A DNA stretch of 64,000 bases from Georgenia sp. M64 (GCF_038049925.1 NZ_CP145809.1:2638599-2702598); one strand, 5' to 3'. Positions 10,018 through 18,924 are shown, counted from the stretch's first letter. Translations and numbers: made by a program. The notes: generated by a model not told the origin, from the sequence alone.

Positions 10018-10551
10018 TCAGGCGACGAGTCCCGCGAGCTCGGCTCCCCACGCACGGGCTCGGTCGAGCTCACCCGCCCGCAGCGGGCCCTTGCCGCCGT
10101 CCAGGACGAACCCCTCACGCGCGATGACGTCACGACCGTGCCGGCGCAGCGCCCGCGCGATCGGACGGGCAGCGCCGCCCGCGAGCGGGTTGCCCAGGTG
10201 CGTGTCGAAGGTGGCCGCCTTGCCACCGGTGGTTCCCAGATGTGCGAGCCAGTCCCTGACCCCCTGCGACGTCGCCTGGTCCGTGTCGTCACCACCGCCG
10301 CCGTCGGGCGCGTCGCCACCGCCGCCGTCGGGCGCGTCCTCGGCCGCCTTGCCCCGGGACCAGGCCGTGCTCATCCCACGGACGTGCGTGGGGCCACCGA
10401 CGACGAGCAGGTCCGGCTCACGCTCGGCGAGCTCCTCGGCGACCTCCCGCACCGTCACGCTCGCACCGGCTCCACGGGCGCCGTCGGCGATCGCCTCGGC
10501 GACCTCACGGGTCGTTCCGTACACCGTCTCGTAGACCACCGTCATCTCCAT
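10018..10551 (-). CDS. Flavodoxin domain protein
   Basis: This 177-residue protein has a flavodoxin fold. The N-terminal MTVVYETVYGTTREVAEAIA matches the phosphate-binding loop for FMN (T/S-x-T-G-x-T type, here ETVYGTT), and LLVVGGPTHVRGMST is the second flavin loop. The start ATG at 10551 sits eight bases after AAGGAGGTG, a strong ribosome site. An insertion of two DAPDGGGG blocks (24-bp DNA repeat around 10293-10340) lies in a loop. It lies between a membrane protein gene (61 bp upstream) and the acyltransferase gene and is probably part of that operon. It may be a protoporphyrinogen oxidase-like or general electron carrier; the partner is unknown. Confidence 0.8.
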   Translation of the reverse strand: MEMTVVYETVYGTTREVAEAIADGARGAGASVTVREVAEELAEREPDLLVVGGPTHVRGMSTAWSRGKAAEDAPDGGGGDAPDGGGGDDTDQATSQGVRDWLAHLGTTGGKAATFDTHLGNPLAGGAARPIARALRRHGRDVIAREGFVLDGGKGPLRAGELDRARAWGAELAGLVA

Positions 10552-10612
10552 GACGGGCCACCTCCTTGCCTCTCTCCGGACCGGTCGGTCGACCGGTCCG
10601 CGAACCGGTCGT

Positions 10613-11281
10613 TCAGTCGGCCACCCGGCCGAGCACGGGGACGAGGACTCCGCTGACCGCCCCGAGCACGGCGCCGGCGAGTGCACCGGTACCCGCTCCG
10701 AGCGCGACGACGGCGAGGTCGGACCACGTGGCGGGCGCCGCCGTCGCCCCGGCGAAGATGACCACCATCGCCGGTGTCCAGGCGGTCGCACTCACCGCGA
10801 CCCAGCGCCACGGGCGGGCGACCGTGCCGCGCAACGCACCCGCCTGTGCGGCGCCGAGCACGGCGCCCATGAGGAGGCCGAGCCCGGCTGCGCCGGATGC
10901 GACCAGCAGCGCCGACGGGCCGGCACCGGCGCCGTCGTCGCCACCGAGGACAGCGGGGGCGGAGACGGCCGCCCAGCCGAGCCCGGCGACGGCGACAGTC
11001 ATCAGGACCCAGTGCCGACGGCGCAGGCCCGGCGCATCGGGACGCAGGGCTGCGCTCTGCGCGAGACCGAGGGCGGTCCCCTCGACGAGGCCGGCCGCGA
11101 CGACGAGGCCCCAGGCCAGTGCCGTCCGGTCAGGAGCCAGCGCGGTGGCAGCGCGAGCCGCACCGGCGGCGGCGGCCATGCCGACCGCTTCCGCCCCGGC
11201 GCACAGGAGCACCCAGCGACCCAGCCGGGTCGGCGCCCGGACGGCCGGCCGGGCCGGCGGTTCCGCCGTCGTGCGGACCAT
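10613..11281 (-). CDS. Hypothetical multi-pass membrane protein
   Basis: A 222-residue protein with about six hydrophobic segments rich in Ala and Gly and several GxxxG-like stretches, typical of small helical membrane bundles. I do not recognise a named family. The ATG at 11281 follows GGAGG by five bases; a GTG six bases earlier would overlap that ribosome site. It is the first gene of the set that continues with the flavodoxin and acyltransferase genes. A strong hairpin at 11408-11445 separates it from the hemerythrin gene upstream. Confidence 0.65.
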   Translation of the reverse strand: MVRTTAEPPARPAVRAPTRLGRWVLLCAGAEAVGMAAAAGAARAATALAPDRTALAWGLVVAAGLVEGTALGLAQSAALRPDAPGLRRRHWVLMTVAVAGLGWAAVSAPAVLGGDDGAGAGPSALLVASGAAGLGLLMGAVLGAAQAGALRGTVARPWRWVAVSATAWTPAMVVIFAGATAAPATWSDLAVVALGAGTGALAGAVLGAVSGVLVPVLGRVAD

Positions 11282-11407
11282 CGCCACCTCCAGGGCGCCG
11301 GTTCACCCGCGCCCCAACCTCCATGGTGCGCACGGCGTGGCACGCGGTCCCAGGGTCGGAGGTCCCCGGGGCCCGCCGTAGAGGAGGACGCCGGCCCGGC
11401 ACGCATG

Positions 11408-11445
11408 ACGGCGCCGGCCGGACCACGTGGGCCGGCCGGCGCCGT
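11408..11445 (-). terminator. Hairpin terminator after hemerythrin gene
   Basis: Perfect 14-bp arms (ACGGCGCCGGCCGG and its complement) surround a 10-nt loop that itself contains CCACGTGG. It lies 27 bp beyond the hemerythrin stop codon. There is no T tract, as is common for terminators in high-GC actinobacteria. Confidence 0.75.
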
Positions 11446-11471
11446 CGCGTCGTCGTCGGGTGTCCCGACAC

Positions 11472-12038
11472 TCAGTCCTCCACGGCGTCCTTGAGCTCGT
11501 CCTTCGTCATGGTCGAGCGCCCGGGGACGTCCTGCTCCTTGGCCTTCTCGTAGAGCTCGTCCTTGGTGGGCTCGTCAGACCCGCCCGTCGAGCCGGACCC
11601 GCCGGCCGGGACGGCGGCGCCGGTCTCGCGGACGAACCGGGCGCCCATCTCCTCGCGCTCGGCGGCGCTGAACTCCTTCTCGAGGACCGGCAGGAGGTCC
11701 TGCTCCTCCTCCTCGACGTGGTGCTCCAGCTCACCGACCATCGCGGCCAGCTTGCCGTCCCAGCCGGCCTCGTCCGGGTCCCCCGCGACGAGCTCGGCCA
11801 GCATGCCCTCGATGTGCTTGTGCTCCTCGACGCTGTCGTGGACCTGGTCGGCCTCCTCGCCCTGCCGTTCCCGGATCGCCGGGTACACGAAGGACTCCTC
11901 GGCCTCGGAGTGCGGCATGAGGAGGTCGCTCACCTGCTGGAGCGCGGCAGCGGCCTCGGCGCCGCCCTCCTGAGCCTTGGCGAGGAGCTTCTCGACCTCG
12001 CGGTGCTGTCCCTTGATGACCTCGACGATGTCCGGCAT
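11472..12038 (-). CDS. Hemerythrin HHE-domain protein with Rho-N/SAP-like tail
   Basis: This 188-residue protein has an HHE cation-binding domain expected to hold a di-iron centre. Candidate ligands are His in KGQHREVEKL, LMPHSEAEE, VEEHKHIEG and GELEHHVEEEEQ, with nearby Glu. Such proteins sense or scavenge oxygen, NO or peroxide. A Gly/Ser linker leads to a C-terminal TKDELYEKAKEQDVPGRS-type motif seen in small Rho-N/SAP-like modules that may bind nucleic acid. The start is the ATG at 12038. Reading further upstream would translate the hexanucleotide repeat into a Cys-Pro/Cys-Arg run, which is not credible protein. It faces the GNAT gene across a repeat-rich promoter region. Confidence 0.87.
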   Translation of the reverse strand: MPDIVEVIKGQHREVEKLLAKAQEGGAEAAAALQQVSDLLMPHSEAEESFVYPAIRERQGEEADQVHDSVEEHKHIEGMLAELVAGDPDEAGWDGKLAAMVGELEHHVEEEEQDLLPVLEKEFSAAEREEMGARFVRETGAAVPAGGSGSTGGSDEPTKDELYEKAKEQDVPGRSTMTKDELKDAVED

Positions 12039-12145
12039 GGGGCGTCCTTTCAGTACGTGGGGAGGCTCATCCTGCCGCCCCGGCGGCGGACGGCAACCGG
12101 AGCGGCGGCGGACCGGTTCGGCACGGGTACCGCGCCACCGGCGCC

Positions 12146-12259
12146 GGCACCGGCACCGGCACCTGCACCGGCACCTGCACCGGCACCTGCACCGGCACGG
12201 GCACCGGCACGGGCACGGGCACGGGCACGGGCACGGGCACGGGCACGGGCACGGGCACA
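12146..12259. repeat. Hexanucleotide microsatellite between divergent genes
   Basis: About 19 hexamers of two related units fill this stretch. GGCACC/TGCACC types come first, and then a perfect run of eight GGGCAC at 12211-12258. The plus strand therefore has eight GGG runs separated by CAC, a textbook G-quadruplex pattern with 3-nt loops. It occupies most of the 268-bp region between the divergent hemerythrin and GNAT genes, so changes in copy number would alter promoter spacing. Confidence 0.92.
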
Positions 12260-12307
12260 CTGCTGCACCGGGACCGGGCATCGGCGCCGGCGGGCTACCG
12301 TGGCTGC

Positions 12308-12916
12308 GTGGGCATCGACGTGAGGCCGGCCACGCTCGAACGGTTCGACGACGTGGCGACCATGCTCGGGCCGAGGAACCCCGGGTCCAACGTGTGCTGG
12401 TGCCTGAGCCACCGGGTCGACTCCAGGACCAACCGCAAGCTGGTCGGCCCCGCGCGCGGGGAGTACGTGCGCGACCTGTGCGCCCGCCCGGTCGCCCCGG
12501 GCGTGCTGGCGTACGACGCCGGCGAGGTCGTCGGCTGGGCGGCCGTGGCCCCGCGGGCGGAGCTGCCCTTCGCCCGCTCCCGGAAGATCCCGCACGTCGA
12601 CGACCTGCCCGTGTGGTCCCTGTGGTGCATCCGGGTCCGGCCCGGCCACCGGGGCCGAGGCATCGCGCACGCGCTGGTCGACGGTGCGGTGACGTACGCG
12701 CGGGCCGAGGGAGGCCCCGCGATCGAGGGCTACCCGGTGGACAACCAGGGTCGAAAGGTCGACCTGACCATGGCGTACGTCGGCACGAGGAGCCTCTTCG
12801 AGGGGGCGGGCTTCGTCAAGGCCGCCGACACCGACGCCGTCTCCGGCGGCTTCCCCCGGGTGCTCATGCGGCTCAGCCTCGGCAGCAGCGCGGACACGAC
12901 CGCGCCGAACAGCTGA
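12308..12916 (+). CDS. GNAT family N-acetyltransferase
   Basis: A 202-residue acetyltransferase of the GNAT fold. The acetyl-CoA pyrophosphate loop is visible as CIRVRPGHRGRGIAHALV (V-R-P-x-x-R-G-x-G-x-A pattern, about residues 106-122). An N-terminal CWCLSH segment resembles the subgroup sometimes annotated near YjdJ/antibiotic-type acetyltransferases. It starts at GTG 12308. The substrate is unknown. It lies immediately downstream of the hexanucleotide repeat and is transcribed away from the hemerythrin gene. Confidence 0.82.
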   Translation: MGIDVRPATLERFDDVATMLGPRNPGSNVCWCLSHRVDSRTNRKLVGPARGEYVRDLCARPVAPGVLAYDAGEVVGWAAVAPRAELPFARSRKIPHVDDLPVWSLWCIRVRPGHRGRGIAHALVDGAVTYARAEGGPAIEGYPVDNQGRKVDLTMAYVGTRSLFEGAGFVKAADTDAVSGGFPRVLMRLSLGSSADTTAPNS

Positions 12917-13028
12917 ACGACTGACCTGCTGACCTCACCTCGATTCTCCTCCTTCGCGCCTCGCCTGACTGCCAAAACCTTCCGCGCTCGCCCACGGAGG
13001 GCGACGATGGGCCCCGGAGGAGATGCCC

Positions 13029-13898
13029 ATGAGCGACCAGCCGGCCATCGTCGCGACCGACCTGTCCTTCTCCTACGGCGACCACCGTGCGGTGGACGGG
13101 GTGACCTTCGCGGTCGCGCCGGGCGAGATCCTCGGCTTCCTCGGCCCCAACGGCGCAGGCAAGTCCACCACGATCAAGATGCTCACCGGCCAGCTGCCGC
13201 CGGGTGGTGGCACGGTCGAGGTCCTCGGCCTGCCGATGCCTGCGCGCCGCACCGAGATCCAGTCGCGGATCGGGGTCTGCTTCGAGGAGAAGAACCTCTA
13301 CCCGGCCATGAGCGCAGCGGAGAACCTGCGCTTCTTCGCGCGGCTCTTCGGCATCCGCGGCTTCGACCCGGCCCCGCTGCTGGAGCGGGTCGGGCTCGCC
13401 GAGCGCGCGAAGGACCGGGTGTCCGACTTCTCCAACGGCATGCGCCAGCGCCTGATGATGGCCCGCGCCCTGGTCAACACCCCGGACGTGCTCTTCCTCG
13501 ACGAGCCCACCGACGGACTGGACCCGGTCTCGGCACGAACCATCCGAGCCCTCGTCGTGGAGGAGACCCGGCGCGGTGCCGCCGTCCTGCTCACCACCCA
13601 CGACATGGTCGAGGCCGACGAGCTCTCCGACCGGGTGGCCTTCATCAACGCCGGGCGCGTCCTCGTCCTGGACACCCCCGAGCGCCTCAAGCTCGCGCAC
13701 GGCGAGCGCTCGGTCCGGGTGCGCAGCCTCGGCTCCGACGGCGCCGTGGCCGAGCACCTGGTCCCCCTCGACGCCGCGGACACCGCCGAGCGCATCGGCG
13801 CCGCCGTGAGCGCCGGGGAGGTGCTCACCGTCCACACCGAGGAGGCCACGCTCGAGGACATCTTCGTCCTCTACGCCGGCCGGGGGCTGGCGTCGTGA
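13029..13898 (+). CDS. ABC-2 type exporter ATP-binding protein
   Basis: This 289-residue ATPase drives the two permeases encoded next. It has Walker A GPNGAGKS, the ABC signature in the shortened form FSNGMRQRL, Walker B LFLDEP and the switch His in TTHDM. This pattern is typical of ABC-2 exporters of the NatA/drug type. Two ATG codons lie after GGAGGAG. The second (13029) has normal spacing and is preferred over 13023, which is too close. The stop overlaps the GTG of the next gene in GTGA, indicating coupled translation. Confidence 0.9.
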   Translation: MSDQPAIVATDLSFSYGDHRAVDGVTFAVAPGEILGFLGPNGAGKSTTIKMLTGQLPPGGGTVEVLGLPMPARRTEIQSRIGVCFEEKNLYPAMSAAENLRFFARLFGIRGFDPAPLLERVGLAERAKDRVSDFSNGMRQRLMMARALVNTPDVLFLDEPTDGLDPVSARTIRALVVEETRRGAAVLLTTHDMVEADELSDRVAFINAGRVLVLDTPERLKLAHGERSVRVRSLGSDGAVAEHLVPLDAADTAERIGAAVSAGEVLTVHTEEATLEDIFVLYAGRGLAS

Positions 13899-14968
13899 AC
13901 GCCGCCATCGTCACCGCCATCCTCCGCAAGGACCTCGCCGCCTTCCGCCGGGACCGGTTCTACGTCCTCATCACCGCCGCCTCGGTGGTGCTCTACCCGC
14001 TGGTGTTCTGGCTGCTGCCGGCCACGGTGGACGAGACGATCAGCCTGGGCGTCGCGCCGGGTGAGGTCCGTGAGCTCCTCGGCGGGGACGCGGCCGCGCA
14101 GGGCGGCCTCGACATCGTCGCGTTCGACGACGTCGCCGCCCTCGAGGGCGCGGTCGACGACGGCGACCTCGTGGCCGGCCTGGCGTTCCCCGCCGACTTC
14201 GTCGAGGCGACCGCGGCCGGCGAGCGCACCTCCGTGACGCTCCTCCTCAGCGCCGCGACGCCACCGGAGCTGAGCGGGACGATGCGCGCGTTCGTCGGGG
14301 AGATCGCCTACGCCGTCGCCGGGCAGGCCCCGCCGGTCGACCCCCGCACGGAGATCGTCGTCCTGGGCGAGGACCGCGCCGGGGACCAGGTCACGCTGCG
14401 CGAGCAGCTGCGCCCCCTGCTGGCGTTCCTCGTCCTGCTCACCGAGACCCTGGCCCTCGCGGCGCTCGTCGCCGCGGAGGTGCAGCAGCGCACCGTCACC
14501 GCGGTGCTCGTGACGCCCGCGACCACGACCGACTTCCTCGCCGCCAAGGGGATCCTCGGCACGGCCATGGCATTCGTCGAGGCGGTCCTCATCACCGCGC
14601 TCATCGGCGGCCTCGCCACCGGCGCCCCCATCCTGCTCCTCGCCCTGCTCCTGGGCGCCATGCTCGTCACCGGGTTCGGGATGATCGCCGGCGCCTTCGG
14701 TCGGGACTTCATGACCGTGCTCTTCCTGTCGGTGGTGTTCATGGTGCCGCTCATGATCCCCGGCTTCGCCGCCCTCTTCCCCGGCAGCGCGTCGGGCTGG
14801 GTGCAGGCGCTGCCGTCCTTCCCCCTCGTGGACACGATCGTGCGCGTCACGACCCAGGGCGCCGGGTGGTCCGACGTCGCCGGGTCGCTGCTGCTGCTGG
14901 CGGGGTGGTGCGTGGCTTCGTTCGCCGTCGGGGCACTCGTCCTGGGCCGGAAGGTGGCGCGGCTGTGA
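13895..14968 (+). CDS. ABC-2 type exporter permease, NatB-like (first)
   Basis: A 357-residue permease. One membrane segment near the N terminus (about residues 25-45) is followed by an extracytoplasmic domain of about 130 residues. Five or six C-terminal membrane segments come last. This layout is shared by NatB and related exporter subunits. It starts at GTG 13895, overlapping the ATPase stop, and its own stop overlaps the next GTG at 14965. The pair of similar permeases suggests a heterodimeric channel. The cargo (sodium, drug or peptide) is not evident. Confidence 0.85.
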   Translation: MNAAIVTAILRKDLAAFRRDRFYVLITAASVVLYPLVFWLLPATVDETISLGVAPGEVRELLGGDAAAQGGLDIVAFDDVAALEGAVDDGDLVAGLAFPADFVEATAAGERTSVTLLLSAATPPELSGTMRAFVGEIAYAVAGQAPPVDPRTEIVVLGEDRAGDQVTLREQLRPLLAFLVLLTETLALAALVAAEVQQRTVTAVLVTPATTTDFLAAKGILGTAMAFVEAVLITALIGGLATGAPILLLALLLGAMLVTGFGMIAGAFGRDFMTVLFLSVVFMVPLMIPGFAALFPGSASGWVQALPSFPLVDTIVRVTTQGAGWSDVAGSLLLLAGWCVASFAVGALVLGRKVARL

Positions 14969-16092
14969 ACGCGTCCGCGCACGCCGTGCGGGCAGACGCC
15001 GCGGCCGCCGCGCGGACGGGGTTCAGCCTCGGCCGCGCGCTGCGCGTGACGGAGAAGGACCTCCGGCTGGGGCCGCGGTCGCCCATCTTCCTGTGGGCGA
15101 TCGTCCTGCCGGTGGTGCTCACGTTCGTGCTCACCGCCGTCTTCGGCACCCTGTTCGCCGCACCGCCGCGCCTGGGGATCGTCGACGCCGTCGGCTCGGC
15201 CGTCACCTCGGCCCTGCGCGACGCCGAGGGCCTGGTCGTGGTCGAGCTCGACGACGAGACCGAGCTGCGCGGGGCCGTCGAGGCGCACGACGTCGACGCC
15301 GGCCTGGTGCTGGGCGCCGGGTTCGACGAGACGCTCGCCGCGGGCGGTCAGCCCGAGATGGAGTTCTTCGTCTCCGGCTCGTCCCTGACGTCGGACCGGG
15401 TGATCCTCGGGGTGACCACGGTGTCGGTGCTGCGCGAGCAGGCCGGGCAGAGCCCACCGGTCGACGTCGTCGTCACCCAGGTGGGCGACGCGGACTTCGT
15501 CCCGGTCGAGGACCGGCTGCTGCCGCTCATCGTGTTCTACGCCGTCGTCATCGCCGGCATGTTCCTGCCGGCGGCGTCCCTCGTGGACGAGCGGGAGAAG
15601 CGCACGCTCGACGCCCTCCTCGTCACCCCCACCCGGATGTCGGAGGTGCTGCTGGGCAAGGGGGTCCTCGGTGTCTCGCTGGCGATGGCGATGGGGGTGA
15701 TCACGCTCTGGCTCAACGGCGCGCTCACCGGACGAGGGCCGGGACTCGTGGTCTTCCTCCTCCTCGGCGCCGTCATGGTCGCCGAGATCGGGCTCGTCCT
15801 GGGCTGCTGGGCGCGCGACAGCAACACCCTCTTCAGCGCCATCAAGGGCGGCGGGCTGCTCATCGCCCTGCCGGCGTTCTTCTTCCTGTTCCCCGCCCTG
15901 CCGCAGTGGGTCGCCCGGCTGGTGCCGACGTACTATTTCCTCGGCCCGATCTACGAGATGGCGAACGCCGGGACGACGCTGGGCGACCACCTGGGCGACC
16001 TCGCGATCGGCGTGGCGGTGTGCGTGCTCCTCGCGCCCGCCGTCGTCGCGATGGGCCGGCGGACCGAGCGGCGCGCCGCCATCACGATGTGA
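14965..16092 (+). CDS. ABC-2 type exporter permease, NatB-like (second)
   Basis: A 375-residue permease with the same plan as its neighbour: an N-terminal membrane segment, a soluble loop and a C-terminal membrane bundle with DEREKRTLDALLVTP, a motif typical of ABC-2 permeases before the membrane bundle. It begins at GTG 14965 within GTGA, so all three exporter genes are translationally coupled. It is probably a partner of the preceding permease rather than an independent pump. No separate terminator is evident before the opposing gene at 16160. Confidence 0.85.
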   Translation: MNASAHAVRADAAAAARTGFSLGRALRVTEKDLRLGPRSPIFLWAIVLPVVLTFVLTAVFGTLFAAPPRLGIVDAVGSAVTSALRDAEGLVVVELDDETELRGAVEAHDVDAGLVLGAGFDETLAAGGQPEMEFFVSGSSLTSDRVILGVTTVSVLREQAGQSPPVDVVVTQVGDADFVPVEDRLLPLIVFYAVVIAGMFLPAASLVDEREKRTLDALLVTPTRMSEVLLGKGVLGVSLAMAMGVITLWLNGALTGRGPGLVVFLLLGAVMVAEIGLVLGCWARDSNTLFSAIKGGGLLIALPAFFFLFPALPQWVARLVPTYYFLGPIYEMANAGTTLGDHLGDLAIGVAVCVLLAPAVVAMGRRTERRAAITM

Positions 16093-16159
16093 CGGGCGCC
16101 GGCCCCAGCCCGCCGCCCGCGCCGGCCGCCGGCGCGCACGCCTGGACGTGCCCGGGCGC

Positions 16160-16630
16160 TCAGGTGCTGGGCCAGAGAACCATCGGCCGGGTGTACGTCT
16201 CCGCCCACGGCGCCTCGCCGTGCCCGGACCGCTGCCAGCCCTCGGCCGTCAGCCGGGTACGCAGCTCGCTGAGCGCCTCGTCCATGCCGGGCGCCCACGC
16301 CTCCTGGGGCGTCATCGAGTCGGGCAGCCCACGAACACGCGGGAAGGTCGCGCTCCTGATCTCGTAGTTTCCCCAGCGCGGGTCCGTGCTCTGCGCCCGG
16401 CCGACGAACCGGCTGTACGCGTTGCCGCTCTGCGACGCGAGGGTAGCCAGGACCGCGACCCACCAGCCGGCTCTGTTGACGTCCTCGAGCTCGATCTGGA
16501 GGGTGTCGTGGTCGGCGCCCACCGGGAGCCACGACCGCGTGGCATCGTCGAACCACCCGCGCCCGTCCTCGGAGTAGTGGCCCGGGCCCTGCGGCGGACC
16601 GGTCCGCTCCGCGGTGAGTCGGCTCATCAT
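16160..16630 (-). CDS. Hypothetical protein
   Basis: A 156-residue soluble protein that I do not recognise. It has no signal peptide or membrane segment. Near the N terminus is SEDGRGWFDDATRSWLPV, a Trp-containing motif. I start it at the ATG at 16630, eight bases after GAGG. The ATG at 16636 is nearly on top of that site. It follows the pentapeptide-repeat gene on the same strand after about 54 bp and may be co-transcribed. It converges with the ABC exporter operon. Confidence 0.6.
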   Translation of the reverse strand: MMSRLTAERTGPPQGPGHYSEDGRGWFDDATRSWLPVGADHDTLQIELEDVNRAGWWVAVLATLASQSGNAYSRFVGRAQSTDPRWGNYEIRSATFPRVRGLPDSMTPQEAWAPGMDEALSELRTRLTAEGWQRSGHGEAPWAETYTRPMVLWPST

Positions 16631-16683
16631 GTCCATCACCTCGGGGTCAACGCTCCTCCCGTCCCGTAGCCGGACCGAGAGTC

Positions 16684-17577
16684 CTACGTCCTGACGTCGC
16701 GGACGCCGGCCCAGTGCTCCGGGCGCCCCAGGTGCGGCGCGACCCTCGTCGCCCCGTCGCCCTGCGCGGCGGCGAGCTGCGGGCCGGTGAGGAACAGGGT
16801 CTCCCTGAGGTCGGCGCCGGCGAGACGGGCACCGCGCAGGTCCGCGCCGAGGACGTCCGCGGCCCGCATATCCGCCTCGCGCAGGTCCGCACCGACGAGC
16901 ACGGCGCCCCGCAGGTCCGCACCGCGCAGGTCCGCCCCGGCGAGCCGCGCGCCCACGAGGTCCGCCCGGCGGAGGTCCCGCCCGGTCGGCACGTCCCGGG
17001 CCCGACGTGCCCGCGCCTCGTCCACCGGCACGTCCCGCAGGTAGGCCGCTCGCACGTGCGCGCTCACCCGGTCCAGGAGCTCCCCCACGGCGCCCCGGCG
17101 GGCGGCGACGTCGAGCGCGAGGATCGTCGACGGTGCGCCCCGGGTGAGCGCGTCGACGGCACCGAACGCGCGGTCGGCCTCGTCGGCGAGGGCCGGCGGG
17201 ACGGCCAGCCGTCGCGCCTCGTCGAGGTGTCGCAGCATCTCGTGGAGCTGGCGCACCACGACGAAGACGGCGAACATCTCCTCCGCGTCGCCGGCGCGCC
17301 AGTCCCGCCCGCCGTAGGTCAGCCGGGCGACCTTCTGCCCGGCGCCGAAGCAGTCGTACACGGTGCAGCCGGGGAACCCCTTCTCGCGCAGCCGGGCGTG
17401 GATCCCACAGCCGTGGTCCGCCCGCAGGTTCGGGCAGGGCACGCCGGGCGCCTTGTCGATCGCGAAGTCCGCGGAGGCGACCAGCGGCAGGGCCACGCAG
17501 CACAGCGCGACGCACCGCGAGCAGTCGGCGGCCAGCTCGGTGGGGACGCCGCCCGCCACGGCCGGGGTGCCGGTCAC
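16684..17577 (-). CDS. Pentapeptide-repeat protein with N-terminal Cys cluster
   Basis: A 297-residue two-part protein. The N-terminal part (about 1-85) is Cys-rich, with DCSRCVALCC, CPNL, GCGIHARL and GCTVYDC. It resembles the YkgJ-type zinc or iron-sulfur binding module. A helical middle follows. The C-terminal part (about 195-265) has about nine pentapeptide repeats of the A-D-L-R-G kind, which fold as a right-handed beta-helix and in some proteins mimic DNA. The GTG at 17577 lies eight bases after AGGAGG; a GTG at 17586 overlaps that site. The function is unknown. Confidence 0.82.
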   Translation of the reverse strand: MTGTPAVAGGVPTELAADCSRCVALCCVALPLVASADFAIDKAPGVPCPNLRADHGCGIHARLREKGFPGCTVYDCFGAGQKVARLTYGGRDWRAGDAEEMFAVFVVVRQLHEMLRHLDEARRLAVPPALADEADRAFGAVDALTRGAPSTILALDVAARRGAVGELLDRVSAHVRAAYLRDVPVDEARARRARDVPTGRDLRRADLVGARLAGADLRGADLRGAVLVGADLREADMRAADVLGADLRGARLAGADLRETLFLTGPQLAAAQGDGATRVAPHLGRPEHWAGVRDVRT

Positions 17578-17671
17578 GGTCGCCACCTCCTCAGCCAGGG
17601 TCCGCGAGCGCCCATCGTAGGCACCGGCCGAGTCGGTGCGGGGGCGCGCGCACGGGCCGCTGTCGCTGAGC

Positions 17672-18829
17672 TCAGCGAGTGGCGGCGTCGAGGAACCCCA
17701 CGACCGTCGTGGTCCAGCCGTCGGGGTCGGCGCCCAGGCCGCCCATGTGGTCCGCGCCCTCCACCGTCCACACCGTGACCGCCCCGTGCTCGGCGAGGTC
17801 GGCGGCGGCCAGGGCCTCCTCCTCGACCGTGCCGGCCACGACGAGCAGCACCGGCCGCGGGGCCGTCTCGGCGACGGCGTCGCGCAGCGGCGGCGGCGGG
17901 GCGGCCGGGCTGAGCAGGTCGGCGGCCGCCGTGCGCACCACCTCGAGCGCCTCCTGCAGCGAGCCGCGCCACCCGTAGCCCTCGGAGAGCCAGCCGAGGT
18001 CGGCCGCCGTGCGCCCCGTCACACCCTCGGCGACGACGGCGCGGATCCGCTCGTCACCAGCGGCCGCGCCGATGACCTCCTCGCCGCCCATCGACAGCCC
18101 CACGGCGGCGATCCGCGCCGGGTCGACGTCGTCGCGGCCGGTCAGGTAGGTCACCGCGGCGCCGACGTCGGCGTCGCCGAACCAGCCCCACCGCATCCCG
18201 CGGCCGGAGCTCTCACCGTGCCCGCGGGCGTCGACGGCGAGCACGCCGTAGCCCGCCGCCGCCAGCACCTCGGCGTGGTCCACGACCGCCGCCCGGGACG
18301 AGCCGGACCCGTGCATGAGCACGACGGCGGCCCCCGTACCCGACGGGACGTACCACGCGGCGAGCCGGACGCCGTCGGCGGTGCGGAAGAAGACCTCCTC
18401 CGCCCCCGCCGGGGGTGCTGCGGTCCCGGCTGCGCTGCGCGGGGGCACGGAGGCGATGACCGGGGTCGTGAGCAGGTAGGCCCCGAGCAGGGACGCGACG
18501 GCGGCGACGAGCGCCACCGGTACCCGCCACCACCCCCGGCTCACGCGCACGAGCGCGAGCGTGCCGGCGACGACGAACACGACGCCCACGACTGCGACCG
18601 ACAGCGCGAGGACGGCGCCGACGATCCCGACCCCGAGGCGGGGCAGGCCGATGCCCAGCCCGACGGCCGCGAGGACCGTCCCGAGGACGACGGCGAGCAC
18701 CCCGAGCGCGGCCTGCCAGCGCCGCCGCCGCCACGAGCGGGGCCGACGCCAGCGGTGCCGGGCCCCGGACGTCCCGGACGTCCCGGACGCGAGCGCGCCG
18801 GCCGCGCGCCCACCCTGCGCCGTCGGCAT
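17672..18829 (-). CDS. Membrane-anchored alpha/beta hydrolase
   Basis: A 385-residue protein. An Arg-rich cytoplasmic start leads into three hydrophobic segments (about residues 40-130) and then a C-terminal alpha/beta hydrolase domain, probably outside the membrane. The nucleophile is the Ser in GLSMGG, the oxyanion region is LMHGSGSSR and the catalytic His is in GADHMGG. An acid near VAGTVEEE completes the likely triad. The start ATG at 18829 follows AGGAGG. The family includes esterases and dienelactone hydrolase-like enzymes; the substrate is not identifiable. Confidence 0.84.
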   Translation of the reverse strand: MPTAQGGRAAGALASGTSGTSGARHRWRRPRSWRRRRWQAALGVLAVVLGTVLAAVGLGIGLPRLGVGIVGAVLALSVAVVGVVFVVAGTLALVRVSRGWWRVPVALVAAVASLLGAYLLTTPVIASVPPRSAAGTAAPPAGAEEVFFRTADGVRLAAWYVPSGTGAAVVLMHGSGSSRAAVVDHAEVLAAAGYGVLAVDARGHGESSGRGMRWGWFGDADVGAAVTYLTGRDDVDPARIAAVGLSMGGEEVIGAAAGDERIRAVVAEGVTGRTAADLGWLSEGYGWRGSLQEALEVVRTAAADLLSPAAPPPPLRDAVAETAPRPVLLVVAGTVEEEALAAADLAEHGAVTVWTVEGADHMGGLGADPDGWTTTVVGFLDAATR

Positions 18830-18924
18830 CGCCGCCTCCTCGTGGGCCGGTTCCCGGACCCCTCAAGCGTGGGGGGACCGACCCGATCCCTCAAGGGACG
18901 AACGGCATGCGGTAGACCTGCCCC

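Noticed and set aside
9992-10319. Upstream extension of the acyltransferase frame
   Set aside because: It overlaps the flavodoxin gene in another frame, and the ATG at 9992 begins directly before the first membrane segment.
12146-12259. Possible CRISPR-like repeat array
   Set aside because: Units are six bases with no spacers; it is a microsatellite.
12039-12281. N-terminal extension of the hemerythrin protein through the hexamer repeat
   Set aside because: It would encode a run of Cys-Pro and Cys-Arg. The ATG at 12038 gives the normal HHE start.
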